Positions 1 through 9,001 of a stretch of 64,000 nucleotides of DNA are shown piece after piece. Both the position numbers and the translations under genes were made by a program. The notes under the pieces are model-generated. The model saw only the letters and a list, made by a program, of their open reading frames with translations. It was not told the DNA's origin and did not search any database. Source of the DNA: Bacteroidales bacterium. Lineage in GTDB: Bacteria; Bacteroidota; Bacteroidia; Bacteroidales; UBA932. The stretch is from the NCBI GenBank assembly GCA_017459075.1, contig JAFUDQ010000012.1, positions 1 to 64,000 on the forward strand, written 5' to 3'. Positions within the stretch are counted from its first letter, which is position 1; each line of letters begins with the position of its first letter.

Positions 1-111
1 AACGCCTACATGCTTGAGCGATTTATTTGCGTGTCCGGTCTGCGACCGAACCCACAAGTTATTGACAAACTTTTCAAAGAACTGGTTTTATTTACATCCA
101 GAGCCGCTTAG
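1..111 (+). CDS. C-terminal end of an unidentified protein (cut by window start)
   Basis: The first frame is open from base 1 to a TAG stop at 109-111 and encodes 36 residues ending in LFKELVLFTSRAA. The composition (LERFICVSGLRPNPQVIDK) looks like a genuine protein tail rather than random translation, and the gene would converge on the leftward lipoprotein gene that follows. I do not recognise the family. The 59 bases between the two stops are AT-rich with no clear hairpin. Confidence 0.45.
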   Translation, partial: NAYMLERFICVSGLRPNPQVIDKLFKELVLFTSRAA

Positions 112-170
112 GCCTGGGAACAAATTAACGAACTATTGTTTTTTCATGTGCATAAGTAATTAATATTTAA

Positions 171-1451
171 CTATTTGGGCTGAATCTCAGACATTGAATA
201 GTCACGGATTTTCAGATGGCTGCCATCCTCAGCGGTAAGCTGTACGAAGTCATTCGTAGAGTTGTTGGTATCCTTGAATACAAGGCGTCCGTCAGCAGCA
301 ACGTAATTAATCTTTCTTACCATTACAGCTTTCTGGTTGGTCATGGCATAACCGGCATCGACAGATGTTGGAACATGTTTTCCACCACGGCTCTCGAAGC
401 CTGTACGCATCTGGTCCACTGCATCTATTACTTTTTCGGCAGGAAGGCACAGAAGAGTTGGTGCATACTGGGGGTAAGCCGCATAAGCCGGATCTGTAAG
501 AGTCTGGAAACCAGCGATTTCGTCATCTGTTGCCTTGAAGAGAACGGGTATGTTGCCCTGGGAAACAAAGAGTTTGGCAATGCTTGAGGATGCGGCATAA
601 ACATCAGTAATAAGGTTGGGAACATCTGAGTTGTCAGCCGGGAAGAATGATACCGCACCCGCAACGTCGTAAGCTTCAAAGTCAGCACCTGAAAGGTCTA
701 CTGTATTAGTTACTACTTCTGCGTCAATGTGATTCTTGGCATTCATGGCAACTACAATGCTCTTGCCAGGCTCAACCGGATAGTCTGTACCGCTGCCAGG
801 GAAGCGTGATACTCTCTGTATATACACCACGTCTGCGTCTGCAAGTCCGGGAAGGGAACCGGCCACAGGTGCTGAGCCGTAAGCCTCGCCTATGCAAAGG
901 CCATCCACATACTGTACTTCAGCGGTATTGTTGAAGATTTCTACGAATTTGTCAATATTGTAAGCCTTTCCTGCGTTGTTCAGCGTGCCGAAGTTGTAAA
1001 TCTTTGAGAACAGGAGACTGCTCGGAACAGACCACTCAAGTGAGAGGCTGATGACGGACTCCCCGTCTGCAACTTCTGCCAAAGTTACGATTTTTGAAAC
1101 ACCTGACAGTGAGGCACCTACGGTATTGCCAGCTGCAAGGTCGGGGGCAATTACGGCAAATTCATCGGCTGTAAGTTCCCAGTCTGCATATACGTCGTAT
1201 ACGCCGAAGGGTACATTCTTCAGGACTACAGAACCGTCGATTGCCTTTCCTCTGATTCTGACAGAAGTGTTGTTACGGTCAGCAAGTGTAACGTTACCTG
1301 CGAATTTTGCGCTTGCAGGAAAGTCGGACGGCATGTAAACCGTAACCGTGAGTTCATCTATAGATGTAATTTCTTTTTTGTCGTCATTGCATGACGAAAG
1401 CGCCATTGTTGCAGCCAGCGCAACGCTGATAAATAAGAGTAAACGTTTCAT
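171..1451 (-). CDS. DUF4876-type lipoprotein partner of a TonB receptor
   Basis: A 426-residue protein with a lipoprotein signal peptide (MKRLLLFISVALAATMALSSC, Cys about 21), so probably anchored in the outer membrane. An N-terminal region with a prealbumin-like beta-sandwich feel (VYDVYADWELTADEF) is followed by the pattern KFVEIFNNTAEVQYVDGLC, which I associate with the DUF4876 family of Bacteroidetes. It starts 14 bases downstream of the TonB-dependent receptor gene on the same strand, so the two are almost certainly co-transcribed, and by family precedent the lipoprotein would act at the cell surface with the receptor. The ligand is unknown. No catalytic motif was seen. Confidence 0.72.
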   Translation of the reverse strand: MKRLLLFISVALAATMALSSCNDDKKEITSIDELTVTVYMPSDFPASAKFAGNVTLADRNNTSVRIRGKAIDGSVVLKNVPFGVYDVYADWELTADEFAVIAPDLAAGNTVGASLSGVSKIVTLAEVADGESVISLSLEWSVPSSLLFSKIYNFGTLNNAGKAYNIDKFVEIFNNTAEVQYVDGLCIGEAYGSAPVAGSLPGLADADVVYIQRVSRFPGSGTDYPVEPGKSIVVAMNAKNHIDAEVVTNTVDLSGADFEAYDVAGAVSFFPADNSDVPNLITDVYAASSSIAKLFVSQGNIPVLFKATDDEIAGFQTLTDPAYAAYPQYAPTLLCLPAEKVIDAVDQMRTGFESRGGKHVPTSVDAGYAMTNQKAVMVRKINYVAADGRLVFKDTNNSTNDFVQLTAEDGSHLKIRDYSMSEIQPK

Positions 1452-1465
1452 ATAGTTATTAAGTT

Positions 1466-4174
1466 TTAAAAATGTACAGATAATTCAAGGCCGTAGGAGA
1501 AAAGCGACGAATTCCTTTCAGAATAGCTCGTAGACACTGAACTTTTCTGCCACGGCTGGTGGAAAAACAGATTGTTTATGTGAAACGACAGATCCATATT
1601 CCTTGACACCGTCTTGGATACCCTTAGCGCCGCGCTCCACAGGAGCGGCCATTTTTCCGGGACATCGGAGTATGCATTGCGACTGTATATCTGGTCTTGG
1701 ATGTCATATCCCCTGAAAGAGCCCCCGCCTGCAATGTCCTCCGTAGTAAAGCGTACGTATTTAACTTTCCCGTCAGCGGCAGGGCACAAGTAGCCAAGCG
1801 GAGCCCCAAGCACGTTCTTATACCAGGAGTAGTCGTAGAATACTCCCTGAACAGAGGCGCTCAGGACGAAACCTATTGAAGGTATCCCTTGAACGATTCT
1901 AAGGGTTCCAGCGAAACGTTTTTTTACGTTCTGGCGTCCCTTGGCTTCATAAACCACGTAAGTTTTTGCATATGTTTCGGACGATGACCGTGGTGTAACG
2001 TAAATGTCGTTGCTGCTGTAGTATTCAGTACGAAGGTAGGCTCCGCTGAGGAAGAAAGACGTGCCTGTCGCCTTTATTTTTCCAAGATTGAAGTCGAATT
2101 CAATTCCTTTGGTGATGTGTACGTCTGAGTTTTTGCTTCTGGTAATGTTAAAGAGAAGAGTATCCCTCATGGTCGGTTTGGACGGGTCAAAAGTCAGTTT
2201 GCCGTCATGCCCTGCCTCAAGCTCGGAAGCAAGCCACCTGTCGAATGTCATGCATCCCCATTCACTATTGTCAGACGAAAAGCCGTTCGGGCTCTTTTCT
2301 ACGTACGCAGTTACGGACAAGTTTTGTCCAAAAGGCGTTTCATACTCAACAGCAAGTTCTTTCTTCCTGCTTGTCATTGCCTTCAGTCCATTTGGCTGAT
2401 GGTCAACCGTCCTGGTCGTATACATTCCAAGGTAACTGTCTCCTTTGTAAGCATTTATATTCATTACGTCGATGTATGTAACGTCCGGATACATCATCGA
2501 CTGCGAAGGCATTTTGGAGGCATGGCCGTAACCGGCACGCAGCCTCAGGTGTCTGCTTATTTCCAAAGTAAAGGTAAGCCTTGGGTCGGCAGCATGAATC
2601 CTTTCCTGCCTGAACGGCTGGAAGGCAGTAAACCTCATGCCAAGCCTCCCGCCAAGTGATGGCCAAGCCTTGTCGGTAAAAGTAACCTTAAAATTGTCCT
2701 CGACATAGGCTGACGCCTGACCTATGAAAGGAAGACTGTCATAGGCCCTCGGTCTTGTACTGCTCGGATAAAGAGGAAGACTTGGATTGTCATTCGTGAA
2801 CCCTTTGCCGTAATTGCCCTCATATCTGGTTTCCATGCCGGCGGATACATCGTTGGTTACTCTTCCGACAGTTACGGCACTTCTTGCATATATTCTGCCG
2901 TATGCAAAGAACGGCCTGCTTTGACTGCCACCGTATGCATAATACTGCTGAGGAAGCATTTCTGTCATGAAACTGCCGTCCGTTCCGGAGTTGATAAGAG
3001 GTAAACCGCCGTGGACCAGAAGCCTTGATCTGGAATCGGAAAACTTTATACTTGCCGACAGGTCATACCCGAATGCCGACACAGCCTTGCCCTGGGGGCT
3101 GAAACTTCCTCCATGGCTTAGAGAGAAGGAATTCTCCCTTGTACGGGACCATGTATCGTTAATTATTTCAGATGGGTCAGGGCCTTCCCATTCCCGGACA
3201 TGCATAAAGGCAAATTTTGTCTTGAGTTTTGCCGTGCTGCTCAGGTTCAGGTCATAGAGAGCAGAAAACGATGAGCGGTTGTAGGTGTCTGTCGTATAAC
3301 GAGGGTCCGACTTCCCGTCTGCCCAGTCGAACGACACGGAGATACTGTTGCGGTCATTTATCCTAAAGCCCTTTCCGGCAGAAGCCTGATAAATTCCGGG
3401 ATATATTTTTACCGATGCCGTAAGGTCACTTATACCACTGCGGCTTTGAATCTTCATCATACTGCTGGACAGGTCTCCGTACTGTGCGGAAGGAATGCCC
3501 CTTATTATTTCTATGGACTCTACGTTATCCGTTCCTATATTCCTAAGATCAATCCCGGCGCCGGAACTGGACATGGTTCCGCCGGTATTGGCTCTTTCGG
3601 TGTTGGAAGACATAGGGATGCCGTCCACAATAACGGCCGCTCCGAAGGAGTTGTTGCTGTCGTAGCTGTCCAGCGTCCTTGACATGAACCTCTGGGCCGA
3701 AGTTAAGGTTGAATTATTAGTAACCACTTCACCCGGAAGGAGTTGCACAACGTCCGCGAGGCTTACAGCCTGCAAATGGTCAATGGCCTGCCTGCCGATG
3801 TGCGACACTGCCGTGCCATCGCCGCTGCTGTTCCTTCTTGTAGCAGTGACGACAACGTCATCAAGGTAAAGAGAGTTTACGCTGAGCTTTATGTAAAGGG
3901 TGTCTCTTCCCGGCACGGATGCAGTGCTCTTTTGGGATACATACCCAAGCATGGAAACTTCAACAGCGTGGCTTCCCTTCTGGCAGTATATGGTTGCGAT
4001 CCCGTTTTTTCCGCTCTCTGCCCAAGCACTGCCGTTGTCTATACTTACAAGTGCACCTTCTATTGGGGCGCCACTCTCCTGATCGTTTATATGAACTGTT
4101 ATTTTCCCCTTCTGAGCGTATGCCGAAAGGGCAACAACAAAAGTCAGGAGAATTATCGCTACAAATCGTTTCAT
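1466..4174 (-). CDS. TonB-dependent outer-membrane receptor
   Basis: A 902-residue outer-membrane transporter. Signal peptide ending near AYAQ (residue 21), then a carboxypeptidase-regulatory-like beta-sandwich (about 22-105, with GAPIEGALVSIDNG and EVSMLGYVSQ), a TonB-box-like stretch (LDDVVVTATRR, about 104-114), a plug domain (about 120-245, VIVDGIPMSS and IEIIRGIPSAQYGDLSSS) and a long beta-barrel ending in the aromatic terminal strand YGLELSVHF. It lacks SusC-specific features and has no SusD next to it, so it is an ordinary TonB receptor paired with a DUF4876 lipoprotein. The minus strand has TAATTTTG only about five bases before the ATG, so transcription might begin very close to the start codon. 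Substrate unknown; an iron or cofactor complex or an oligomer are possibilities. Confidence 0.88.
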   Translation of the reverse strand: MKRFVAIILLTFVVALSAYAQKGKITVHINDQESGAPIEGALVSIDNGSAWAESGKNGIATIYCQKGSHAVEVSMLGYVSQKSTASVPGRDTLYIKLSVNSLYLDDVVVTATRRNSSGDGTAVSHIGRQAIDHLQAVSLADVVQLLPGEVVTNNSTLTSAQRFMSRTLDSYDSNNSFGAAVIVDGIPMSSNTERANTGGTMSSSGAGIDLRNIGTDNVESIEIIRGIPSAQYGDLSSSMMKIQSRSGISDLTASVKIYPGIYQASAGKGFRINDRNSISVSFDWADGKSDPRYTTDTYNRSSFSALYDLNLSSTAKLKTKFAFMHVREWEGPDPSEIINDTWSRTRENSFSLSHGGSFSPQGKAVSAFGYDLSASIKFSDSRSRLLVHGGLPLINSGTDGSFMTEMLPQQYYAYGGSQSRPFFAYGRIYARSAVTVGRVTNDVSAGMETRYEGNYGKGFTNDNPSLPLYPSSTRPRAYDSLPFIGQASAYVEDNFKVTFTDKAWPSLGGRLGMRFTAFQPFRQERIHAADPRLTFTLEISRHLRLRAGYGHASKMPSQSMMYPDVTYIDVMNINAYKGDSYLGMYTTRTVDHQPNGLKAMTSRKKELAVEYETPFGQNLSVTAYVEKSPNGFSSDNSEWGCMTFDRWLASELEAGHDGKLTFDPSKPTMRDTLLFNITRSKNSDVHITKGIEFDFNLGKIKATGTSFFLSGAYLRTEYYSSNDIYVTPRSSSETYAKTYVVYEAKGRQNVKKRFAGTLRIVQGIPSIGFVLSASVQGVFYDYSWYKNVLGAPLGYLCPAADGKVKYVRFTTEDIAGGGSFRGYDIQDQIYSRNAYSDVPEKWPLLWSAALRVSKTVSRNMDLSFHINNLFFHQPWQKSSVSTSYSERNSSLFSYGLELSVHF

Positions 4175-4262
4175 CGGGGCAAAATTAGTGTAAATACGCC
4201 CTATATATTATTCCGACTATTTATTATAAAACGATTTGGAAGATACCTATAAATAATTATAT

Positions 4263-4487
4263 CGGTCCGTTGCTACTTGTTTGTGCCAGAGGTGGAAAAG
4301 CGAATGAATCTTCATTGCCAGTAGGCCGGTTTTGTGGTGATTATGGGCGTTACGGGTATTTTGGAAGGGGTATAAAGCCCGCGATAAGGGCTTCCATGGG
4401 CGTTATCCGGGCCTTTTTAAAGGCTTAAAGCCCGTAAAACGCCATTTTGTGTCGTGAAAGGAGATTCTTCACTTCGTTCAGAATGAC
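4263..4487. repeat. Left copy of a ~225 bp diverged direct repeat
   Basis: This segment begins CCGTTGCTACTTGTT and continues through CCAGAGGTGGAAAAGCGAA, TTTTGTGGTGATTATGGGCG and GGCTTAAAGCCC to a GGAGATTCTTC...GAATGACGG motif. The same order of blocks recurs at 5757-5990 with many substitutions and small indels, at roughly four-fifths identity by eye. It contains several short self-complementary stretches (AAGCCC...GGGCTT). No credible gene lies in it. It is the left boundary of a 1.7 kb repeat-rich island between the TonB receptor promoter and the V-ATPase operon end. Confidence 0.8.
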
Positions 4488-5171
4488 GGGATGGGAACCG
4501 GGAATGACGGGGAAGGGAGATTTCTCCGCTACGGCTGCGCCTTCGGTCGAAATGACAGGAAGGGTGCGGGGGCATTGCGGAGTGAAAAGGATTGTGTGTA
4601 TGGGAGCGTAAGTTTCCCATGCACACAGCCTTTGAACGAGGGGAAGTAGATTCCCGGTCGGAGCCTGGAATGACGGAAGGGTGCGGGGGCCCTGCGATAA
4701 TGATGCCGGTGGGATTGTTTTTGACCCACCTGTTCAAAAATTGCCGCAAAAGTATAACTAGTAGGCTCTGTTCCATCCCACCTGCCACGCATTGGTGAAA
4801 GGAAACATTGATGATGAAATGAATCGGGGAAAGGGAAGAGGGGGCAAGGGGCAATAGGAAGAGTCGGCGTTGTGCGATGGCACCGTGCAGGGAGCGGTGG
4901 CGGACACGGAGGCGCACGGGCACCTGAAGGACAAGATGGTGCTTGCACTCATCTTGGACGATGGGGTCTGGGAGCACGGAGTGGACGGCATGACGGCGTG
5001 TGTTTGACGACCGTTACGGGCGGCCGAAGGACGTCCGTAAAAGGGCGGAGTTAGCCGTCAAGCGACCGGTGTGGCACCGAACTCTTCCGTCGTCCCGGTC
5101 CCCTCTTCCCTTTCACCGACATACAACGGTACAAAGTTGTGCGGACACCCGACATACAGCAGAGCGGAGTA

Positions 5172-5270
5172 GTGCGGGCCACGCATGGTTTTGGTAAGTT
5201 ATTGATTCGCAGGTATTTGCTAAAGAACACCGTGGCCCGCACGTCCTTTTTTTGGTTCGCGGGCCACGGC
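5172..5270. repeat. 12-bp perfect inverted repeat with a third copy
   Basis: GTGCGGGCCACG at 5172-5183 is exactly complementary to CGTGGCCCGCAC at 5231-5242, with a 47-bp AT-richer loop. A third copy of the core (GCGGGCCACGG) follows at 5259-5269 in the orientation of the first arm. No coding sequence lies between the arms, so this is either a remnant of a small mobile element or a folded intergenic repeat. Confidence 0.65.
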
Positions 5271-5540
5271 GTTATTTCATAAGAAGTTGAATACCAATCA
5301 TATAGGGAAAGAAAGCGTAGCCCGCGTAAATTCAAATTTATGTTTGGTGCTCATACAGGTACAAATCCTGGCACCTGTATATGCAAAAACAGCCATTTTT
5401 GCTTATACCAGTCCCAATCAAAACACCTGTATAAGCACCTGGGGAAGAGATTTCTCCGCTGCGGCCTGACGGCCTTCGGTCGAAATGACAGTGGAAGGAG
5501 ATTCCCGGTCGGGCTGGGAATGACAGTAAGAGCTGTGTCA

Positions 5541-5616
5541 GGTGCAAGAAGGGCCTTTTTGCACCGCAAAGGTGGAAAAAAGAAGGTTTCAGGTGCAGGA
5601 AGGGCCTTTTTGCACC
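5541..5616. repeat. Two copies of a hairpin repeat unit, 51-bp period
   Basis: Two 25-nt imperfect palindromes, 5541-5565 and 5592-5616, each begin GGTGCA, carry GGGCC in the middle and end TGCACC. The starts are 51 bases apart and the linker contains GGTGGAAAAAAG. The same unit with the same period occurs four times at 40253-40430, 35 kb away, so this is a dispersed, tandemly expandable repeat family. Confidence 0.8.
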
Positions 5617-5756
5617 TGGAACTGGTAGAATGGCCGCTGCCGGAATATGCGACCTCCGGCAGCTACTGCATGACAGGCACCGCAGCCGCACAACCACTAA
5701 GTGCGGCTGCTACGGGCACGGATAGTCCCGGGCTCTACACAGGGGCCCAGGACTAC

Positions 5757-5990
5757 CGGCCCGTTGCTACTTGTTAGCGCCAGAGGTGGAAAAGCGAACG
5801 AATCTTCTTTTGCCAATAAGACGGTTTTGTGGTGATTATGGGCGTTAAGGGGTTTTAGAAGGGGGTATAACGTCCACCCTAAGGCTTCCGCGGGCTTTAT
5901 CCCGGTCTTTTAAGGGCTTAAAGCCCATAAGACGGCCATTTCGTGGATCCAGTCCGGAGAGAGATTCTTCGACTACGCTCGGAATGACAG
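5757..5990. repeat. Right copy of the ~225 bp diverged direct repeat
   Basis: Direct repeat of 4263-4487 in the same orientation: CCGTTGCTACTTGTT, CCAGAGGTGGAAAAGCGAA, TTTTGTGGTGATTATGGGCG and GGCTTAAAGCCC occur in the same order. It ends with the GAGATTCTTC...GGAATGACAG motif just before a 12-bp tandem array. The divergence between the copies indicates an old duplication or two independent insertions of one repeat family. Confidence 0.8.
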
Positions 5991-6010
5991 TGGCGGTGGG
6001 GAGGGGAACG

Positions 6011-6058
6011 GGTGGAGTAACGGGCGGGGTAACGGGTGGAGTAACGAGTGGGGCAATT
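6011..6058. repeat. 12-bp tandem repeat, about four units
   Basis: Units GGTGGAGTAACG (6011-6022), GGCGGGGTAACG (6023-6034), GGTGGAGTAACG (6035-6046) and a degraded fourth unit (AGTGGGGCAATT) follow head to tail immediately before the V-ATPase terminator hairpin. Such short arrays arise by replication slippage and may vary in number between strains. Confidence 0.75.
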
Positions 6059-6060
6059 TT

Positions 6061-6091
6061 AAAGGCATCCCAGCCGACACTGAGATGCCTT
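6061..6091 (-). terminator. Probable terminator of the V-ATPase operon
   Basis: AAAGGCATC (6061-6069) and GATGCCTTT (6083-6091) form a 9-bp perfect stem with a 13-nt loop, about 40 bases past the stop of the last V-ATPase gene. On the minus strand it is followed by TTTAAAATT, a weak U-rich tail. Confidence 0.6.
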
Positions 6092-6130
6092 TATTTTCAA
6101 AAAGAAATAAGTTCGTTTTTGGAAAAACGG

Positions 6131-6574
<444 letters not shown>

Positions 6575-6582
6575 TTATATTA

Positions 6583-8391
6583 TTATTCAATAGTAGTTTC
6601 AGTTGTATTTTTAAGAGGATCATAGATACGCGCACCACCCTCGTAACCGGAATTCTTGAAGAACTCCAGGAAGTTCAGACGCAGCGGGTGAACAAAAGCG
6701 CCAAGCACAGCCATCGCCATATTAAGCACATGGCCAATCAGCACAATAAGAATGAAGAACACCCAGTTAAGGATAGCTCCGTCCCCAAGCACCTTTGCAC
6801 CAAGATCATTGAACGCAAAGCCAAGCATCGCACCCGCCAGGCCAAGAGCATAAAGACGAAGATAACTGAGCACATCTCCAAGCAAACCCGTCGCCGTATT
6901 GTACGTCTCCCAGAGACCTGCGCCCACATTAATAAGCGGATTACGATGCAAGTCATTAAGGAAGAATATACCTAGGGCGGACAGAACGCCAATAACTATG
7001 ATAACCCATTTGGTAACCGCAGCATCAAGCACACCGCCAAGAGACAAAGCTCCAACGATGACGCCGCCTACGATAAGGAGAGTCCATCCCCATGTCCCCA
7101 GAGAACCAAGGAAACCATGATTCTTTGTGGCATATACAGTCTTGACGATGATGGCAAGGCAAATGTGGATAACACCAACCAGAAGGGCCAGAACCATCGT
7201 ACCGTCATAACCGGCAATCTTGGAAGGAAGGAAAACACTCTTGATGGGAGCAAACATCTCCCAGCCCGAAATATCCATGGAGAAGAAGGTATGGAACAGG
7301 AAGCCGATGACAACCGTGGCAACGCCAAGAGTGGTCACAAGCGGCGCAAAGGAAGCCATACCCTTTGACTTTCCAAGCCCAAGTCCAAGCAGAATCAGGA
7401 CAAGCCCGTAACCGCAGTCTCCCATGCAGAAAGCAAAGAACAGCATGAAGAACACCGCAATATAAGGCGTAGGGTCAAACCCATCGTATTCAGGACGGCC
7501 GTACATATCAGTAAGCACCCTGAACATCCTTGTGAACTTATTGTTTTTCAGGCTGATAGGAGGCCTGTCTTGAGCCGTAGCCTCCTCACTGATGAAGAAG
7601 ACGTCATCCATAGCCTCAAAAGCCGGCTTCAACTGCGAATCATGCTCTGAAGGAGCAAATCCGGTATAAACGCAAAGCGTTTCCTCCGCCGCGGCCTCGG
7701 AAGTAGCGGCAGCAAAATACTTGTCAAGTTTCACCAGGGCCGCCTTGTAAGCCGATTCAAGGGCGGGAAGACAAGCCTTAAGGCCAAGCAGCCTTTCCTG
7801 CGCAACCTTAACCTCTGACTCTGCAAGCTCCAAAGCCTCCTTAGCCTTGGCCGCATTCATCTCCGGCGCCGGAATATCCTCTATAGGGAATTCGTATTCG
7901 GGGCTGTCGGATACAGTCACAAAACGCACACGGGAACCATCGTCAGAAACAACGGTAAGAGGAACGATGACGTCCCACGAAGCCTTGAACTGCTTCTTGG
8001 GCACATCATAGAAACGAACCTTGCAACCGTGACGCTCAAGGTCCTTTATCTGGTCAGGCTGGAATTCACCCCAAGGAAGAAGCCTTTCGCAGTCCCTGGC
8101 AGCCTTATCAAGATTCGCCTTGGCAGAAGCAAGGGCATCGGCAGCCTCATACACATCCTCCATCGGAGTCGATGACGCGATGGCGCCGCTTGCCTTGCCA
8201 TCGGTCTTTTCCAGGATATCAATAGCCTTGCGCAAGCGCTCCGCACGGGAAAGAAGCTCCGCAGAACGCTCGTCCACAGGCTTTGAGGAGCGGACAATGT
8301 CCACCAGGCCAAGTTCCCCGAGTTTTTCAAGGAACTGTTCCTTATCCCCGCTAAGAAGGATGAAGGAATATTTTGTCATCTTGGATATCAT
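6583..8391 (-). CDS. ntpI: V-type ATPase subunit I (stator, a-subunit)
   Basis: 602 residues, the usual size. The N-terminal half (about 1-290) is a soluble coiled-coil arm that anchors the peripheral stalk; the C-terminal half (about 305-590) is a multi-helix membrane domain forming the ion half-channels. The conserved motif DVLSYLRLYALGLAGA supplies the essential Arg facing the rotor Glu. The start overlaps the subunit D stop by four bases (ATGA), indicating translational coupling. A second ATG four codons in is possible, but MISKM fits the family better. Confidence 0.93.
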   Translation of the reverse strand: MISKMTKYSFILLSGDKEQFLEKLGELGLVDIVRSSKPVDERSAELLSRAERLRKAIDILEKTDGKASGAIASSTPMEDVYEAADALASAKANLDKAARDCERLLPWGEFQPDQIKDLERHGCKVRFYDVPKKQFKASWDVIVPLTVVSDDGSRVRFVTVSDSPEYEFPIEDIPAPEMNAAKAKEALELAESEVKVAQERLLGLKACLPALESAYKAALVKLDKYFAAATSEAAAEETLCVYTGFAPSEHDSQLKPAFEAMDDVFFISEEATAQDRPPISLKNNKFTRMFRVLTDMYGRPEYDGFDPTPYIAVFFMLFFAFCMGDCGYGLVLILLGLGLGKSKGMASFAPLVTTLGVATVVIGFLFHTFFSMDISGWEMFAPIKSVFLPSKIAGYDGTMVLALLVGVIHICLAIIVKTVYATKNHGFLGSLGTWGWTLLIVGGVIVGALSLGGVLDAAVTKWVIIVIGVLSALGIFFLNDLHRNPLINVGAGLWETYNTATGLLGDVLSYLRLYALGLAGAMLGFAFNDLGAKVLGDGAILNWVFFILIVLIGHVLNMAMAVLGAFVHPLRLNFLEFFKNSGYEGGARIYDPLKNTTETTIE

Positions 8392-8999
8392 ACGGCATCC
8401 TCCTCTTCTTCCTCCGCAGCATGGCGGCTCTTGACAATCTTGGAAGAGGCCTTAGAGAGGTTTTCCTCATCCTCCATGTACCGCTTTATCTTGCGGATAG
8501 CCTCTTTGTACCCTGGAATCTGCACCTTCTCATACAGATTCACCTTCTGGGTAGTCTTCTTTCGCTGAAACTCAAGAATACGGCTCTTCTCCTTGTAAAC
8601 CTCAGACTCTATTCCAAGCCTGGAAATGCTCTTCAGGATAGCAACCCCGTCGGCAAACCAGGCCGGCTTGGTAAAGGCGTTGAAAGGAGCAATCTCATAA
8701 GTGATGTCCTTCAGCGCCGGCGTCTTTACACCGGCCACCTTAACCGTCACCAGTTCCACATCCTTAATGGAAATAAGGCCAGGTTCAAACTCGTTCCACA
8801 GGGCAGAGAGATAGTCATAATCCTTCAGGCTCTGCTCCAGGTCCGAGACAAGTTTCTCTGCGTATTCCTTGGCTCGGCGGACTTCAAGCCGCAGGGCGCT
8901 CTCTTTGTTCTGAAGTGTCGGGAGGGCGTTCTGGCGAACCTTCAGCTGCTTGCCCAGGTTGTTCAGCGATGTCTTGTTATATTGAAATTTAATAGCCAT
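8388..8999 (-). CDS. ntpD: V-type ATPase central-stalk subunit D
   Basis: 203 residues with the family's antiparallel coiled-coil design: N-terminal helix FQYNKTSLNNLGKQLKVRQ and C-terminal helix ending in an acidic tail (HAAEEEEEDAV). It forms the rotating shaft between the A3B3 head and the rotor ring. It begins two bases after the subunit B stop and overlaps subunit I by four bases. No gene for subunit F, the usual partner of D, is present in the operon. Confidence 0.92.
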   Translation of the reverse strand: MAIKFQYNKTSLNNLGKQLKVRQNALPTLQNKESALRLEVRRAKEYAEKLVSDLEQSLKDYDYLSALWNEFEPGLISIKDVELVTVKVAGVKTPALKDITYEIAPFNAFTKPAWFADGVAILKSISRLGIESEVYKEKSRILEFQRKKTTQKVNLYEKVQIPGYKEAIRKIKRYMEDEENLSKASSKIVKSRHAAEEEEEDAV

Positions 9000-9001
9000 A
9001 A

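Larger units (their letters stand above)
4488..5756. other. Gene-free repeat-rich DNA between the two long repeats
   Basis: About 1.27 kb without a convincing gene. It holds several copies of a short motif beginning GAGATT and ending GAATGACAG or AAATGACAG (about 4517-4561, 4649-4680, 5448-5493, 5498-5527; related copies lie in the long repeats at 4460-4490 and 5961-5993). It also holds the GC-rich inverted repeats at 5172-5270 and two hairpin units at 5541-5616. Around 5345-5440 the words CACCTGTAT and CAGGTGC recur around a small hairpin (GCAAAAA...TTTTTGC). Open frames are GC-rich and Pro/Arg/Ser-rich, typical of chance translation. Confidence 0.6.

Noticed and set aside
4858..5007. A 49-codon plus-strand frame ending in a peptide with LILDDGVWEHGVDGM
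   Set aside because: It reads somewhat protein-like but lies in GC-rich repeat DNA, has no start with good context, and I recognise no family; kept out of the gene list.
4417..5777. Several 60-190 codon frames on both strands between the TonB receptor and the V-ATPase operon
   Set aside because: They are rich in Pro, Ser and Arg, overlap one another in several frames and run through repeat units, so they are chance translations.
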